Source: Chloroflexota bacterium (GTDB lineage: Bacteria; Chloroflexota; Anaerolineae; JAAYZQ01). From it: DNA of 64,000 bases. Below are positions 1 through 9,391 of the stretch, one piece after another; position 1 is the stretch's first letter, and each line of letters starts with the position of its first letter. The stretch covers positions 138,926 through 202,925 of the forward strand of contig JAGVRI010000001.1 in the NCBI GenBank assembly GCA_018606645.1, in the 5' to 3' direction. The notes under the pieces were generated by a model. That model saw only the letters and a list, made by a program, of their open reading frames with translations, was not told the origin of the DNA and ran no database searches. The position numbers and the translations under genes are program-made.

Positions 1-1073
1 AGATCGGTCCACAGGCGGTGCCGGCCCTGATCGAGGCGCTGCGGGATGAAGACGAGGATGTGCGCCGGGCGGCGGCGTGGGCGCTGGGGAAGATCGGCGA
101 CCCACAGGCGGTGCCGGCCCTGATCGAGGCACTGCACGATAAAGACTGGCGCGTGCGCTGGGCGGCGGCGGAGGCGCTGGGGGAGATCGGCGACCCACAG
201 GCGGTGCCGGTCCTGACCGAGGCCCTGCGGGATGAAGATGCGGGTGTGCGCCGGGCGGCGGCGGGGGCGCTGGGGGAGATCGGCGACCCACAGGCGGTGC
301 CGGCCCTGATCGAGGCCCTGCGGGATGAAGATGCGGGTGTGCGCCGGGCGGCGGCGGAGGCGCTGGGGAAGATCGGCGACCCACAGGCGGTGCCGGCCCT
401 GATCGAGGCCCTGCGGGATGAAGAGTGGTGGGTGCGCAAGGCGGCGGCGGAGGCGCTGGGGAAGATCGGCGACCCGCAGGCGGTGCCGGCCCTGATCGAG
501 GCGCTGCAAGACTCGGGCGTGCGCAAGGCGGCGGCGGAGGCGCTGGGGAAGATCGGCGACCCGCAGGCGGTGCCGGCCCTGATCGAGGCGCTGCGGGATG
601 AAGATGCGGGTGTGCGCAAGGCGGCGGCGGAGGCGCTGACCAAGATGCTGAGGTCATCCGACACGCCCTCGGCGGAAACGGCGGCCTTAGTGCAGCGCCA
701 TGTCCCGGCGCTGGCCCGAACTGCAGCGCGCCAGAAGGAATATGGCTTGCTCGATGCAACCCTCCAATTCCAGGCATCCTGGCGCGCCCGGCAACGCCCC
801 TGGCAGGACCCTCTCTTCCCGCCGCCCCGTTCTCCGGTTATCGTCTGGCTGGAGCGGGTCGGCATGGCCATCGCGGTGCTCCTCCTGGCCGGGGTGCTGG
901 CCCTGCTGGGCGTGCTGATTGCCGGCGCGGGGGATGTGCTGAAAGCGCGCCTGCTGCCCTTCCTCCAGTCCCGGCCGGTCCCGGTGGTGATAGGCCTTTT
1001 GCTTCTTCTGGCTGCCGTGGCCGCCGGGATCGAGGCGCTCCGGGAGCAATGGTTGAAGCGCTCCCAACGATGA
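1..1073 (+). CDS. HEAT-repeat protein with C-terminal membrane anchor (5' end outside window)
   Basis: The reading frame is open from the window edge, so the N-terminus is missing. The visible part begins with seven HEAT/PBS-lyase-type repeats of 31 residues built on an IGDPQAVPALIEALRDED-type consensus, one of them two residues shorter. After about residue 210 the repeats give way to a linker and two hydrophobic segments (roughly residues 275-300 and 318-340), so the repeats are probably displayed on one side of the membrane. HEAT solenoids act as protein-binding scaffolds; nothing here shows a catalytic function, and the label PBS lyase would be only a family name. The first visible repeat lacks the Asp of IGDPQ. 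It ends 160 bp before the glycan operon and is probably a separate transcription unit. Confidence 0.8.
   Translation, partial: IGPQAVPALIEALRDEDEDVRRAAAWALGKIGDPQAVPALIEALHDKDWRVRWAAAEALGEIGDPQAVPVLTEALRDEDAGVRRAAAGALGEIGDPQAVPALIEALRDEDAGVRRAAAEALGKIGDPQAVPALIEALRDEEWWVRKAAAEALGKIGDPQAVPALIEALQDSGVRKAAAEALGKIGDPQAVPALIEALRDEDAGVRKAAAEALTKMLRSSDTPSAETAALVQRHVPALARTAARQKEYGLLDATLQFQASWRARQRPWQDPLFPPPRSPVIVWLERVGMAIAVLLLAGVLALLGVLIAGAGDVLKARLLPFLQSRPVPVVIGLLLLLAAVAAGIEALREQWLKRSQR
93..644 (+). repeat. 93-bp in-frame tandem repeat array
   Basis: The codons ATC-GGC-GAC that begin each unit recur at 93, 186, 279, 372, 465 and 552, giving four 93-bp spacings and one of 87 bp. The units are nearly identical at the DNA level, not only in protein, which implies recent duplication or gene conversion within the HEAT array. 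Confidence 0.9.
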
Positions 1074-1150
1074 AACAGCAGCCATGCCCGGCGGGGCGCC
1101 GCTAGGAAGGAAGATATCTCCCACGTTCTCCATGAACGAATACGACCCGT

Positions 1151-1179
1151 TTGCCAACCACCCGCTCCTGGTGTATACT
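1151..1179 (+). promoter_or_regulatory. sigma-70 type promoter for the glycan operon
   Basis: TTGCCA (1151-1156), a 17-bp spacer and TATACT (1174-1179). The predicted start is near 1186, about 50 nt upstream of the membrane-protein ATG at 1236, which has a GGGGAGGG ribosome binding site. Confidence 0.65.
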
Positions 1180-1235
1180 GGGGGCGATGAACGGGGATCG
1201 GTTTCTGGCGCGTTCCACGCCGGCAGGGGAGGGCC

Positions 1236-3527
1236 ATGTCCGCGGCTGACGAACCCGCCCAGCGCCAGGAGGGTACGGGGCCGCCGGCCCGGCTCTGCAC
1301 CGTGCGTCGCCTCGGGCGCGATCCCGGGCTGGCTATGCTGGCTTACCTGGGATTGAGCCTGGCGGTGACCTGGCCGCTGGCCCGGGATTTCACCACCGCG
1401 CTCACCGGCGTGGGCGATGCCCGGCATCAGTTGTGGGTTCTGTGGCATACCAGGGAGGCGCTGGCCGGCCGGGAGCCGTTTTTCTACACCTCGTTGCTCT
1501 ATTACCCCGTCGGCATCCCCTTGACTGGCCATTCGTTGGGTCCGCTGGCCGGCCTGTTCGCCCTGCCGTTCTGGCCACTGGGGCCGGAAGCGGCCTACAA
1601 CGGCACCCTTCTGATCGGGTTCTGGCTCACCGGCTGCTGTATGTACTGGCTGGCCCGAGGCCTCGGCCTGGGACACGGCGTGTCCTTCTTCGCCGGGGTC
1701 CTGTTGTTGATCGCCCCCCGGCACACGGAGACTGCCGCCGCTGGACATCTGGAGAAAACCTTTCTGGGCTGGTTGCCCCTCGCCCTCCTGGCCCTGCACC
1801 ATGCCCTCGACCTGAAGCGCAGCCCCTGGTGGACCGCCGGCGCCGGCGTGATGCTGCTCGGCGCCCTGTTGCATTCCAGCGAGCAGTTTCTGTTTGCCGC
1901 CATCGCCGTCGGTGTGTTGATGCTGATCGCCCTGCTCACTGGCCAGCGGGCTGAGCGGTGGCCCACGCTCCGTCGCAGCCTGCTGGTCGGGGGAAGTGCC
2001 GTGTTGCTCTGCGGACCGTTCCTGGCGCTTATCTTGTCCACGGCCACCAACCCGGCCATCACCGTGGACCGCTATCTGGAATCGTTCCGGCACCAGCCGG
2101 ACCTCATCCAGTTCTTTCTGCCGGACACGCTGACCAGCCGCTGGCTCGGACCGCTGTTCGCCGGGTTCTTGAACCCGTATGTACAAGCCAGGCAGGAGAC
2201 TTCGGTGTTCCTCTCCTGGCCGGGCCTGATCCTCTGCCTGGTCGCTCTGTGGCGAGGTCCGAACGAAGCAAAGACATGGGGGTTTCTCGCCGCCCTGTTC
2301 GTCGCCCTGTCGCTGGGCCCTGAGTTGCTCGTCCTGGGGGAAAACCGATTCACCCGGTACGAACTTCCGGTGATCTTGCCCTACGCCCTGGTGACCTCGC
2401 TGCCGGGGCTGGGCTTTCTGCGTTCGCCGGCGCGGTTCATGCTGATGGGCTATGTCGGCTTGGGGATCGCGGCCGGCCTGGGCTTGCAGTGGGTCCTTAG
2501 CCGTCTGGACCGCCGATTCCACCTGCCGGTTCTGGCGCTCGCCGTGGCGCTGGTCCTCTTTGAGAACTGGCCCCAACCCCCGCCCCAGGAAAAGCTCCGG
2601 CCCGTCCCCCGTTTCTATCAACAGATCGCCCACGATCCGGAGCTGTATGGGGTGTTCGATCTGCCCATCCGACCCTTCCGGCGGCTGGACTATTCCTCGT
2701 CGTACATTGTCTACTCGTCCTACTACCAGATATACCAGATGACCCACCGCAAAGGGATCGCCTCCGGCTACCTGTCGCGGACCTATGACCGGCATCCCGT
2801 GTTCGGCGATCTGATCGAGAACTCGACCCGAAGCCGGACCGCCCAGCCGGACCTCCTGGTGAACGGCAGGCCGGCCAATCCCTATGCCGGCGTCGAATAT
2901 GAACTCACCCGCAACCATTACCGCTATGTGGTGTTTCACAAGCCGCGAAGCGAGTATCGAGAGTACAAGCCCGGTTCGTGGGGGGAACGGACGGCCAGGG
3001 AGTTTATCGAAGGGGTCTTTGCCGGGCGGGCGCCGTTGGTGGACGATGAACTGGTAACGGTCTATGCCGTCCGACCGCTCACCGACACGGCGCTGTTGAC
3101 TGTAACTATGGCGTTGGGCGACGGCTGGTGGTCGGAAATCGAAGGGTCGGCCGAGACCGGGGCCACCTGGCGATGGGCCGAATCACCGGCCCAGTTGCGC
3201 ATCTACAGTCCTGTGTCTCAGACGGCGCAGTTGGAGATCGTTCCGGCGCTGCTCTACGATCCGGACGACAGCAATGTCCTTGGCGAACAGGGGATCATCC
3301 AGATCGCGGTCAACGATGGGGCGGCGCAGGAGTTTGCCGTTCGGGTGGGAGAACCGCTGGTCGTCGGTCTCTGGCTCCGCCCCGGACGGAACACGGTGAC
3401 CCTTGCCTGGCCGGCCGGGAACTTTCGGCCGAGCGAGGTGTGGCCGGAGAGCCAGGACCAGCGCCGGTTGAGCTTTGCCGTGTCCCGGATCAACCTGATG
3501 ACCCGGTCAGGTGGAGGGTCGCCATGA
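1236..3527 (+). CDS. polytopic membrane protein, probable lipid-linked-sugar glycosyltransferase (GT-C/YfhO-like)
   Basis: This is a 763-residue protein with roughly eleven hydrophobic segments between residues 30 and 450, followed by a soluble C-terminal part of about 300 residues. An early GDARHQLWVLWH loop lies after the first membrane segment; acidic residues in this loop are typical of GT-C fold enzymes, which transfer sugars from polyprenyl-phosphate donors on the outer face of the membrane. The C-terminal half looks like an extracytoplasmic beta-rich domain. It is the first gene of a glycosyltransferase operon, which supports a role in assembling a cell-surface glycan. I cannot name the sugar or the family with certainty. 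The ATG was chosen for its strong GGGGAGGG site. Confidence 0.7.
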   Translation: MSAADEPAQRQEGTGPPARLCTVRRLGRDPGLAMLAYLGLSLAVTWPLARDFTTALTGVGDARHQLWVLWHTREALAGREPFFYTSLLYYPVGIPLTGHSLGPLAGLFALPFWPLGPEAAYNGTLLIGFWLTGCCMYWLARGLGLGHGVSFFAGVLLLIAPRHTETAAAGHLEKTFLGWLPLALLALHHALDLKRSPWWTAGAGVMLLGALLHSSEQFLFAAIAVGVLMLIALLTGQRAERWPTLRRSLLVGGSAVLLCGPFLALILSTATNPAITVDRYLESFRHQPDLIQFFLPDTLTSRWLGPLFAGFLNPYVQARQETSVFLSWPGLILCLVALWRGPNEAKTWGFLAALFVALSLGPELLVLGENRFTRYELPVILPYALVTSLPGLGFLRSPARFMLMGYVGLGIAAGLGLQWVLSRLDRRFHLPVLALAVALVLFENWPQPPPQEKLRPVPRFYQQIAHDPELYGVFDLPIRPFRRLDYSSSYIVYSSYYQIYQMTHRKGIASGYLSRTYDRHPVFGDLIENSTRSRTAQPDLLVNGRPANPYAGVEYELTRNHYRYVVFHKPRSEYREYKPGSWGERTAREFIEGVFAGRAPLVDDELVTVYAVRPLTDTALLTVTMALGDGWWSEIEGSAETGATWRWAESPAQLRIYSPVSQTAQLEIVPALLYDPDDSNVLGEQGIIQIAVNDGAAQEFAVRVGEPLVVGLWLRPGRNTVTLAWPAGNFRPSEVWPESQDQRRLSFAVSRINLMTRSGGGSP

Positions 3528-3574
3528 CCCTGCGGACACGACGACGGACGGAAGGAGGCTGGTGGCTGGGCGTT

Positions 3575-3653
3575 CCCCGGCGGGGACGCGCTCCGTCGGC
3601 GCAGGCCGACGGCCAGCCGATGGCTCTTCAGGGGCGATTTCAATCGCAGTCTG
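3575..3653 (+). repeat. 79-bp dispersed repeat, family 2, copy A
   Basis: The segment from CCCCGGCGGGGACGCG to CAATCGCAGTCTG has a homologue of exactly equal length in reverse orientation at 62672-62750, about 85% identical by eye. Both copies are intergenic. It contains short internal inverted repeats (CCCCGGCGGGG; CCGTCGGC with GCCGACGG). Confidence 0.75.
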
Positions 3654-3665
3654 TTAGGGAGAGGT

Positions 3666-5084
3666 ATGCAGGCCAGCATCGTGATCCCGGTGTGGAACGG
3701 CGCGTCGGTCATTGCCGAATGCCTGGACGCGCTCTATGCCGCCGCTAGCGATGAGTTGCTGGAGGTGATCGCTGTCGACAACGCTTCGACGGACGGGGCG
3801 GCGGCGCTCATCGCCGACTGTTATCCGCAGGTACGCCTAATCCGCCAGCCGGTCAACCTGGGATTTTCAGGTGGGGTGAACCGGGGGATGGAGGCCGCGC
3901 GCGGCGACCTTTTCGTCTTGCTGAACCAGGACTGTGTCGTCCAGCCCGGCTGGCTGACCGCTCTGACCCAGGCGATGGAGTCTCTGCCGGGGGTCGGCAT
4001 CGCCGGCTGCACGGTTCTGAACGCCGATGGGACGGTGAACCATGCCGGCGCGGTCCTCCGCCGGCCCGATGCCTGGGGCGTCCATCGGACCGAGATCGGG
4101 GATGAACGGCCCCGAACCGTCGAGTTTGTCACCGGAGCGGCGATGGCCATCCGGCGCCAGACCTGGGAGGTGGTGGGGTCGTTTGACGAGGGTTACTATC
4201 CGGCCTACTATGAGGACATTGATTACTGCTACCGCGCCCGTCGGCGGGGGATCGAGACGGCCTATGTGCCGACGGCGAAGGTGACCCATCTCTTTAGCAG
4301 CAGGGAGTGGCAGGCCGACCCCCTCAAGCACACGGCCAATCACCACCGCGCCCGTTACCGCTTCGTCAGCAAGCATTTTGCACCCGCCGAGGTCCAGGAG
4401 TTCTTTGACTCTGAAATAGCCACCGTGGAGGCGGAGAGCTATTTCGATCAGGCGGCCGGGCGCTTTCTCGCCGCCCGCGACACGCTGCGCGCCGTGCCCG
4501 ACCTGCTGGAGCGGCGCCGCGCCGAGTGCCTCGACAGCCCTTCGCCGGCCTTCTATCGGCAACTCATGATCGGATTCGCCGACATCCTGCGCCGCTCCCT
4601 GGCCGTAGCCGAACGTTTGAGCCGAGTTGGTCTCATCGAACCGCCCGAAGAGGAGTGGCGGCTGGTCAACGAGAGGGCCGAGGAGGAGAGAAGATCCTTC
4701 GCCGATCAGCGAGCCGAGGTCTACCAGCAACTCCAGGCCCTCCAGGACGAGGAGCAGGCGCTGCTCGCCCGCTTCCTGCCGCCCTCCGAGGCCGGTCCGT
4801 CAGGGTCCCGCCTGCGCAGGTGGCTGCGGCGCTGGGTCTTGCGGCCCCTGCGTGTCCTAAGAGGTGATGAACTCCTGTGGTTAACCAGGTTGAGCAGCTT
4901 ACATCGGTCCCGCATGGACCTGATGACCCGGCTTTTCCACCTCCACCAGGCCGAGATGGCGCATCTCCACCAGTTCTACACCACCCGGCTGGCCCAACAA
5001 GAGCTGCGGTTGGGCTATGACCGGGAGCGGTTCGAACGGCGCCTGAGGCTTCTCGAGGTCCTGACCGAGTATGAGTACCGCTGA
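3666..5084 (+). CDS. family 2 glycosyltransferase with long coiled-coil C-terminus
   Basis: Residues 1-230 are a GT2 (GT-A fold) domain of the rhamnosyltransferase/WcaA type: a nucleotide-binding beginning ASIVIPVWNG, the acidic metal-binding region LNQDCVVQPGW, and the EDIDYCYRARRRG motif that carries the catalytic acidic residues. Residues 230-472 are a charged, mostly helical extension with no recognised domain, likely to mediate oligomerisation or partner binding. The enzyme would transfer a sugar from a nucleotide donor on the cytoplasmic side. Its ATG follows GGGAGAGG. Its 3' end overlaps the next gene by 14 bp, indicating translational coupling in the glycan operon. Confidence 0.85.
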   Translation: MQASIVIPVWNGASVIAECLDALYAAASDELLEVIAVDNASTDGAAALIADCYPQVRLIRQPVNLGFSGGVNRGMEAARGDLFVLLNQDCVVQPGWLTALTQAMESLPGVGIAGCTVLNADGTVNHAGAVLRRPDAWGVHRTEIGDERPRTVEFVTGAAMAIRRQTWEVVGSFDEGYYPAYYEDIDYCYRARRRGIETAYVPTAKVTHLFSSREWQADPLKHTANHHRARYRFVSKHFAPAEVQEFFDSEIATVEAESYFDQAAGRFLAARDTLRAVPDLLERRRAECLDSPSPAFYRQLMIGFADILRRSLAVAERLSRVGLIEPPEEEWRLVNERAEEERRSFADQRAEVYQQLQALQDEEQALLARFLPPSEAGPSGSRLRRWLRRWVLRPLRVLRGDELLWLTRLSSLHRSRMDLMTRLFHLHQAEMAHLHQFYTTRLAQQELRLGYDRERFERRLRLLEVLTEYEYR

Positions 5085-7374
5085 GTGTACGGTTTCGGTG
5101 ATTATCAACACCAGCGAGCGGGCCGGCCCGTTGCGCACGCTGCTCCGCGCCCTCGAGCACCAATCGTATCCGTTCTTTGAGGTGATCGTGGTCGTCGGGC
5201 CCAGCCATGACGATACGGAAAAGGTGCTATCGGAGTATGAGGGGCGCGTCCGGGTGTTGCACTGTCCCAGGGCCAACCTGGGGCAGTCGCGCAATATCGG
5301 GCTGGCCGCAGCCCACGGCGAGATCGTGGCGTTTATTGACGATGATGCCGTCCCCAGCCGCTGTTGGCTGGAACAACTCGCCCGGCTGTTTCGGGACCCC
5401 GATCTGGATGCGACCGGCGGTGTGGTCTATCTGGTCCACCCCAACCAGCCGGCCGTCCAGCACCGGATCGGCATCATCTCGTCCCTGGCCGAGCAGGTGG
5501 ATGTGCGCCGTTCGTGGCTGGACCAGATCGTGCCCCCTGGCACTGGCCGTCAGTGGGTGGCGCGGATGATGGGCACCAATATGGCATTTCGGAGGCAGGC
5601 GTTGCGCACGATCGGGGGGTTTGACGAGTATTTTGTCTGGGTGTTTGACGATGCCGATATCGCCTTGCGACTGGCCAACGCCGGCAAGATCATCCATCCG
5701 GTCCTGGAGGCGCCGGTCTACCATGTGCCGGCCTCCAGCCGCCGACGGGTCGCCTTTACCTATAACGTCCGCTGGTGGATCCATACCCGGTCCGCCGTCT
5801 ATATCACCATCAAGAACGGGCGACAGGCCGGCGATTCCCTCTGCTCCATTCTGTTGCGCTGTCTGCATCTCATCCACGGCCATTGGCTCTGGAGCGGCCA
5901 GTTGTGGCGTGACAAGCAACTCACCTTTTCCCAGCTCTGGCGGATGCGCCTGGCGGAGCTGTGGAGCGGGGTGGATGGCATGGTCCACGGATTCCTTCTG
6001 CCGCGCCGATTGATGACCGGTACCGCCGACCCGGACCCCGAGGCCGACCCGCCGGCCATTCAGCCCTTCCAGTCTGGCGACTCGGCGCGGCAACCGGCCG
6101 TGGATCCGGTGAGCGGCTACCGGCCGGCCATTTCCCTGCCGGACCCGCCGCTCCGCATCTGTTTGCTGAGCAGCGCCTATCCCCCCGCCCAGTATGAGGG
6201 GGTAGGCCGTCTGACCCATCTGATGGCCCAGGGGCTGTTCGAACGCGGCCACACGGTCCATGTCATCACCCGCGGGGAGAGGGAACAGGTGGCATTCTAC
6301 GATGGGGCCTACGTTCACCAGTTGCCCACCCGCCTGGAGCGCTACGGCCGCTACCAGGGCTTGCCCAACCTGTACTATGCCCTGAACCACAGCCACGCCG
6401 TCTATGAGAAGGTGAGACGGTTGATCCTCAATGAGGGCATCCAGATCGTGGACTCGCCGCTGTGGCAGTTCGACGGGCTGGTCACGGCGGTCAGCGGCGT
6501 CATCCCGGTGGTCGTCCGGCTGGTGACCGCGTTGCGGCAGATCGCCGCCCTGCACGGCGACGCCCACGACGACGCGCGGCTGGTGGGCGAGATGGAAAAG
6601 GCGTTGATCGAGCGGGCGAGCCATCTGCTGCCCAACACCCAGGCCACCCTGGAGACGGTGCGCCAGGTCTATGGCGTCGCCCCGGCCGCCGACCGGGTCA
6701 CCATCGTGCCCTATGGCATCATCCCCGTCCCGGACGATCAGGTCCGGCCCTTCAACCCCGACGCTCAGACCGACCGCCTGACGGTGCTCTACGTCGGCCG
6801 GCTGGAGCAACGGAAAGGCATCCTCGATCTGTTTGAGGCGATACCTCTCGTCCTGCGCCAAGTCGAAAACGTCCGGTTTGTCATCGCCGGGGCCGACAAC
6901 AGCCAGCACGACGGCTTTCAACGGCGGACCGGCGTCACCTACCCGGCCTATTTTGCCAGCCGATATGCCAGGTATGCGCCAGATGTAGAATTCCTGGGGT
7001 CGGTGAGCGAAGAGACCCTTCGCCGGTTGTATCAGTCGTGCGACCTCTTTGTCGCCCCTTCTCTCTTTGAGTCGTTTGGCCTGATCTACCTGGAGGCGAT
7101 GAACTACGCCAAGCCGGTGATCGGCTGCTATGGCGGCGGTGTCCCGGAGGTGATCGACCACGGGGTGACCGGCCTGTTGACCGAACCGGGCGCTCCGAGG
7201 GCGTTGGCCGATGCCATCGTCTCCCTTCTCCGCTCTCCGCAGAAACTGTACGAGATGGGCATGGCCGGTCGGGAGCAGGTGCTGCACCGATTCCACTATC
7301 TCACCATGGCCGACCGGTTCGCCCAGGTCTATCGGTCGGTGATCCAGCGGGAGAACCCATCGGGGGGTGTGTGA
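5071..7374 (+). CDS. bifunctional GT2-GT4 glycosyltransferase fusion
   Basis: Two glycosyltransferases are fused in one 767-residue chain. Residues 1-300 form a GT2 domain (VSVIINTSERAG start, FIDDDAVPSRCW metal-binding region, FDDADIALRLA motif). After a Pro-rich linker at about 305-365, residues 368-760 form a GT4 GT-B domain (ICLLSSAYPPAQYEGVGR start, VLYVGRLEQRKG donor-binding segment, and an E-x7-E motif in FESFGLIYLEAMN). Such fusions usually add two consecutive sugars. The gene overlaps its upstream neighbour by 14 bp and its stop shares one base with the next start, so it belongs to the operon. Acceptor and sugars cannot be read from the sequence. Confidence 0.85.
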   Translation: MSTAECTVSVIINTSERAGPLRTLLRALEHQSYPFFEVIVVVGPSHDDTEKVLSEYEGRVRVLHCPRANLGQSRNIGLAAAHGEIVAFIDDDAVPSRCWLEQLARLFRDPDLDATGGVVYLVHPNQPAVQHRIGIISSLAEQVDVRRSWLDQIVPPGTGRQWVARMMGTNMAFRRQALRTIGGFDEYFVWVFDDADIALRLANAGKIIHPVLEAPVYHVPASSRRRVAFTYNVRWWIHTRSAVYITIKNGRQAGDSLCSILLRCLHLIHGHWLWSGQLWRDKQLTFSQLWRMRLAELWSGVDGMVHGFLLPRRLMTGTADPDPEADPPAIQPFQSGDSARQPAVDPVSGYRPAISLPDPPLRICLLSSAYPPAQYEGVGRLTHLMAQGLFERGHTVHVITRGEREQVAFYDGAYVHQLPTRLERYGRYQGLPNLYYALNHSHAVYEKVRRLILNEGIQIVDSPLWQFDGLVTAVSGVIPVVVRLVTALRQIAALHGDAHDDARLVGEMEKALIERASHLLPNTQATLETVRQVYGVAPAADRVTIVPYGIIPVPDDQVRPFNPDAQTDRLTVLYVGRLEQRKGILDLFEAIPLVLRQVENVRFVIAGADNSQHDGFQRRTGVTYPAYFASRYARYAPDVEFLGSVSEETLRRLYQSCDLFVAPSLFESFGLIYLEAMNYAKPVIGCYGGGVPEVIDHGVTGLLTEPGAPRALADAIVSLLRSPQKLYEMGMAGREQVLHRFHYLTMADRFAQVYRSVIQRENPSGGV

Positions 7375-8093
7375 TGAAGGAACCGATTACGGCGGAGCAA
7401 GTGTTGCAGGATATCGAATTCGAGCTGATCCAAGGGATGGTTCCTCATGATGAGCTGGGCGCGGCTATTCAGGCGGTGCGCAGGTTCCAGAATCAGGCGC
7501 GCGCCGACGCCTTTTCGCCAGGGCGCCGAAAAGCTGAGTACCGCGAGATCGCCAGCCGGCAATTCCAGATCAACGACATGCTGCTCACCCTGCTCCAGGA
7601 AATGGCCGCCCAACTGCAGACCCTGCAATTGGAGCTCAGGCGGGCGGCCGGCCTTCTCCCGGCGTCTCCCCCTCCCCCGATCCCTGCACCGGTGGCGCCC
7701 GAACCGGGAACCGGCCGGCCGACCGGTCCATCGCTGCCCCTCCCGATCGCCGAGAGCGGGCGGGTGCCGCCTGGGGTCGGCGCCATCGCCTCAATGCCTC
7801 AGGAACCGCTGCGGGTGGAGTTACTGGTCCGGCCGGTCCGCCTGCCGCTGATCGGTCGGTGGTTGACCCGCCTGCGCGCCGCCTTCCACAGCCTGGCGCT
7901 CTTTTACGTCGGTCGGCTGGCCGATCAGCAGACGGCCGTCAATCGGGCGGTGTGGGAGTCGCTCCGGGAACTGAACCAGGCACTGGTCCACCAGCAACAG
8001 CAACTCCAGGCCCTCCACGAACAGTGGAGCGCTCGGACGGTTGGCCCGGACGAGAGTCCGGACCATTCGGCCGACCCGATGCCCCCACCATGA
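7374..8093 (+). CDS. coiled-coil protein of the glycan operon, function unknown
   Basis: This 239-residue protein has a helical N-terminal part (residues 1-95), a Pro/Ala-rich linker (about 96-150), and a C-terminal helical segment beginning with a conserved-looking LFYVGRLADQQTAVNRAVW stretch and ending in a Gln-rich coil. No catalytic motif is visible. It sits between glycosyltransferases with overlaps at both ends (TGATG upstream, ATGA downstream), so it is probably made with them and may be a scaffold or regulator of the glycan enzymes. A GTG three bases upstream is an alternative start. I do not recognise the family. Confidence 0.7.
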   Translation: MKEPITAEQVLQDIEFELIQGMVPHDELGAAIQAVRRFQNQARADAFSPGRRKAEYREIASRQFQINDMLLTLLQEMAAQLQTLQLELRRAAGLLPASPPPPIPAPVAPEPGTGRPTGPSLPLPIAESGRVPPGVGAIASMPQEPLRVELLVRPVRLPLIGRWLTRLRAAFHSLALFYVGRLADQQTAVNRAVWESLRELNQALVHQQQQLQALHEQWSARTVGPDESPDHSADPMPPP

Positions 8094-9391
8094 GCCGCCC
8101 CTCGACCTTTCTTTTCGTCACCCCCTCGTATATCCCGTTCCCGGGCGGCGCGCAGAACTTTCAGCACGCCATCGCCCGGCGGCTGGTGGCCGATGGGCAG
8201 CGGGTAGTGGTGCTGACCAGCAATGCCCGTCAGCCGTCCGATTTCTGGCGACGGCCGGCCAGCAAGAACCCGCCCTTGCCCCAGCGGGAGGTGATCGACG
8301 GCGTGACCGTGGAGCGGTTATCGCTGGCCCACCCGCCGCCCCGCCCCATGGCCTTTGGCCTGCTGCGGCGCGCCGGGCACTGGATGCAGCGCAGCCGGCT
8401 GCCGGCTCGTGTCCAGGTTCCCCTGCTGCGATGGCTGGCGGGTTGGATGCCACCCTTGTCGGGATTGAGAGATGCCCTCGACCGACTGGCCGCCGAGGCG
8501 GACCTGATCCAGGCAGTGGACAGCAGTTGGGATGGGTTATTTGTCGCTGGGACCGAAGCCGCCAGGCGTCACCAAAAGCCCCTGGTCGCCGTGCCGCTGA
8601 TGCACCTGGGCGATGCCCGGGTCCAGGCCCATTTCCGGATGGCCCACCAGGTCCGCGCCTACCACGCCGCCGACATTCTCCTGGCTCTGTCCAAAGCGGA
8701 GGCGACCGCCTATGCCGGGATGGGCGTCGCGCCCGACCGGATCGCGGTCATTCCCATGGGGGTGGACCCGGCGCTCAACGCCGGTTCCGACGATCCGGAT
8801 GGCGCCGCCTTCCGGCAGCGACACGGCCTGACTGGCCCGATCGTCGCCTTCCTCGGTCCCAACACCTATGACAAGGGGGCCTTTACCCTGGCCGAGGCAG
8901 TCGCGGAACTGAACCGCTCCGGCCAGGCGGTCCATCTGGTCTGCGCCGGGGCCCAGGGCGAGGAACTGGCCGGGTTCTTGCGCCGGCGGCCGTCCGTAAT
9001 CCAGGCAGCCTGTCGGGGACGCATCCATCTGCTGGGCATGGTGGAGGATTCGATCAAACACCAGTTGCTGGGGGCGTGTGACCTGCTGGCGCTGCCCAGT
9101 CAGGTGGATACCTTTGGCATCGTGCTCCTCGAAGCCTGGCTGCACGGCAAACCGGTGATCGGGGCCAGGGCCGGGGGCATTCCGGAGGTGATCGACGAGG
9201 GCCGCACCGGATTGCTGGTGCCCTTTGGCGACGCCGCTGCTCTGGCGCAGAGCATTGCCTGGATGCTGGACCATCCGGAAGAGGCAGCCGAGATGGGCAG
9301 GCGGGGGCGGGAGGTGACGTTGCAGCGCTGGACATGGGATGCAGTCTATGCCCGGGTCCGGTCGGTCTATGAACGGTGCCTGACGCGATGA
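8090..9391 (+). CDS. family 4 glycosyltransferase
   Basis: This 433-residue GT-B enzyme starts at an ATG that overlaps the previous stop (ATGA). The N-terminal domain opens with FLFVTPSYIPFPGGAQ and its GG acceptor-side loop. The C-terminal donor domain contains VAFLGPNTYDKGAFTLAEA and the E-x7-E motif in DTFGIVLLEAWLHGKPVI followed by GGIPEVIDEGRTG, which binds the nucleotide sugar in retaining GT4 enzymes. The frame is open further upstream but those codons overlap the preceding gene. It acts in the cytoplasm in the surface-glycan pathway; substrates are unknown. Confidence 0.87.
   Translation: MSRPSTFLFVTPSYIPFPGGAQNFQHAIARRLVADGQRVVVLTSNARQPSDFWRRPASKNPPLPQREVIDGVTVERLSLAHPPPRPMAFGLLRRAGHWMQRSRLPARVQVPLLRWLAGWMPPLSGLRDALDRLAAEADLIQAVDSSWDGLFVAGTEAARRHQKPLVAVPLMHLGDARVQAHFRMAHQVRAYHAADILLALSKAEATAYAGMGVAPDRIAVIPMGVDPALNAGSDDPDGAAFRQRHGLTGPIVAFLGPNTYDKGAFTLAEAVAELNRSGQAVHLVCAGAQGEELAGFLRRRPSVIQAACRGRIHLLGMVEDSIKHQLLGACDLLALPSQVDTFGIVLLEAWLHGKPVIGARAGGIPEVIDEGRTGLLVPFGDAAALAQSIAWMLDHPEEAAEMGRRGREVTLQRWTWDAVYARVRSVYERCLTR

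Noticed and set aside
687-2939. Long open frame on the minus strand (750 codons)
   Set aside because: It is antisense to the HEAT and membrane-protein genes, is rich in Gln, Gly, Arg and His typical of GC-rich shadow frames, and has no recognisable domain.
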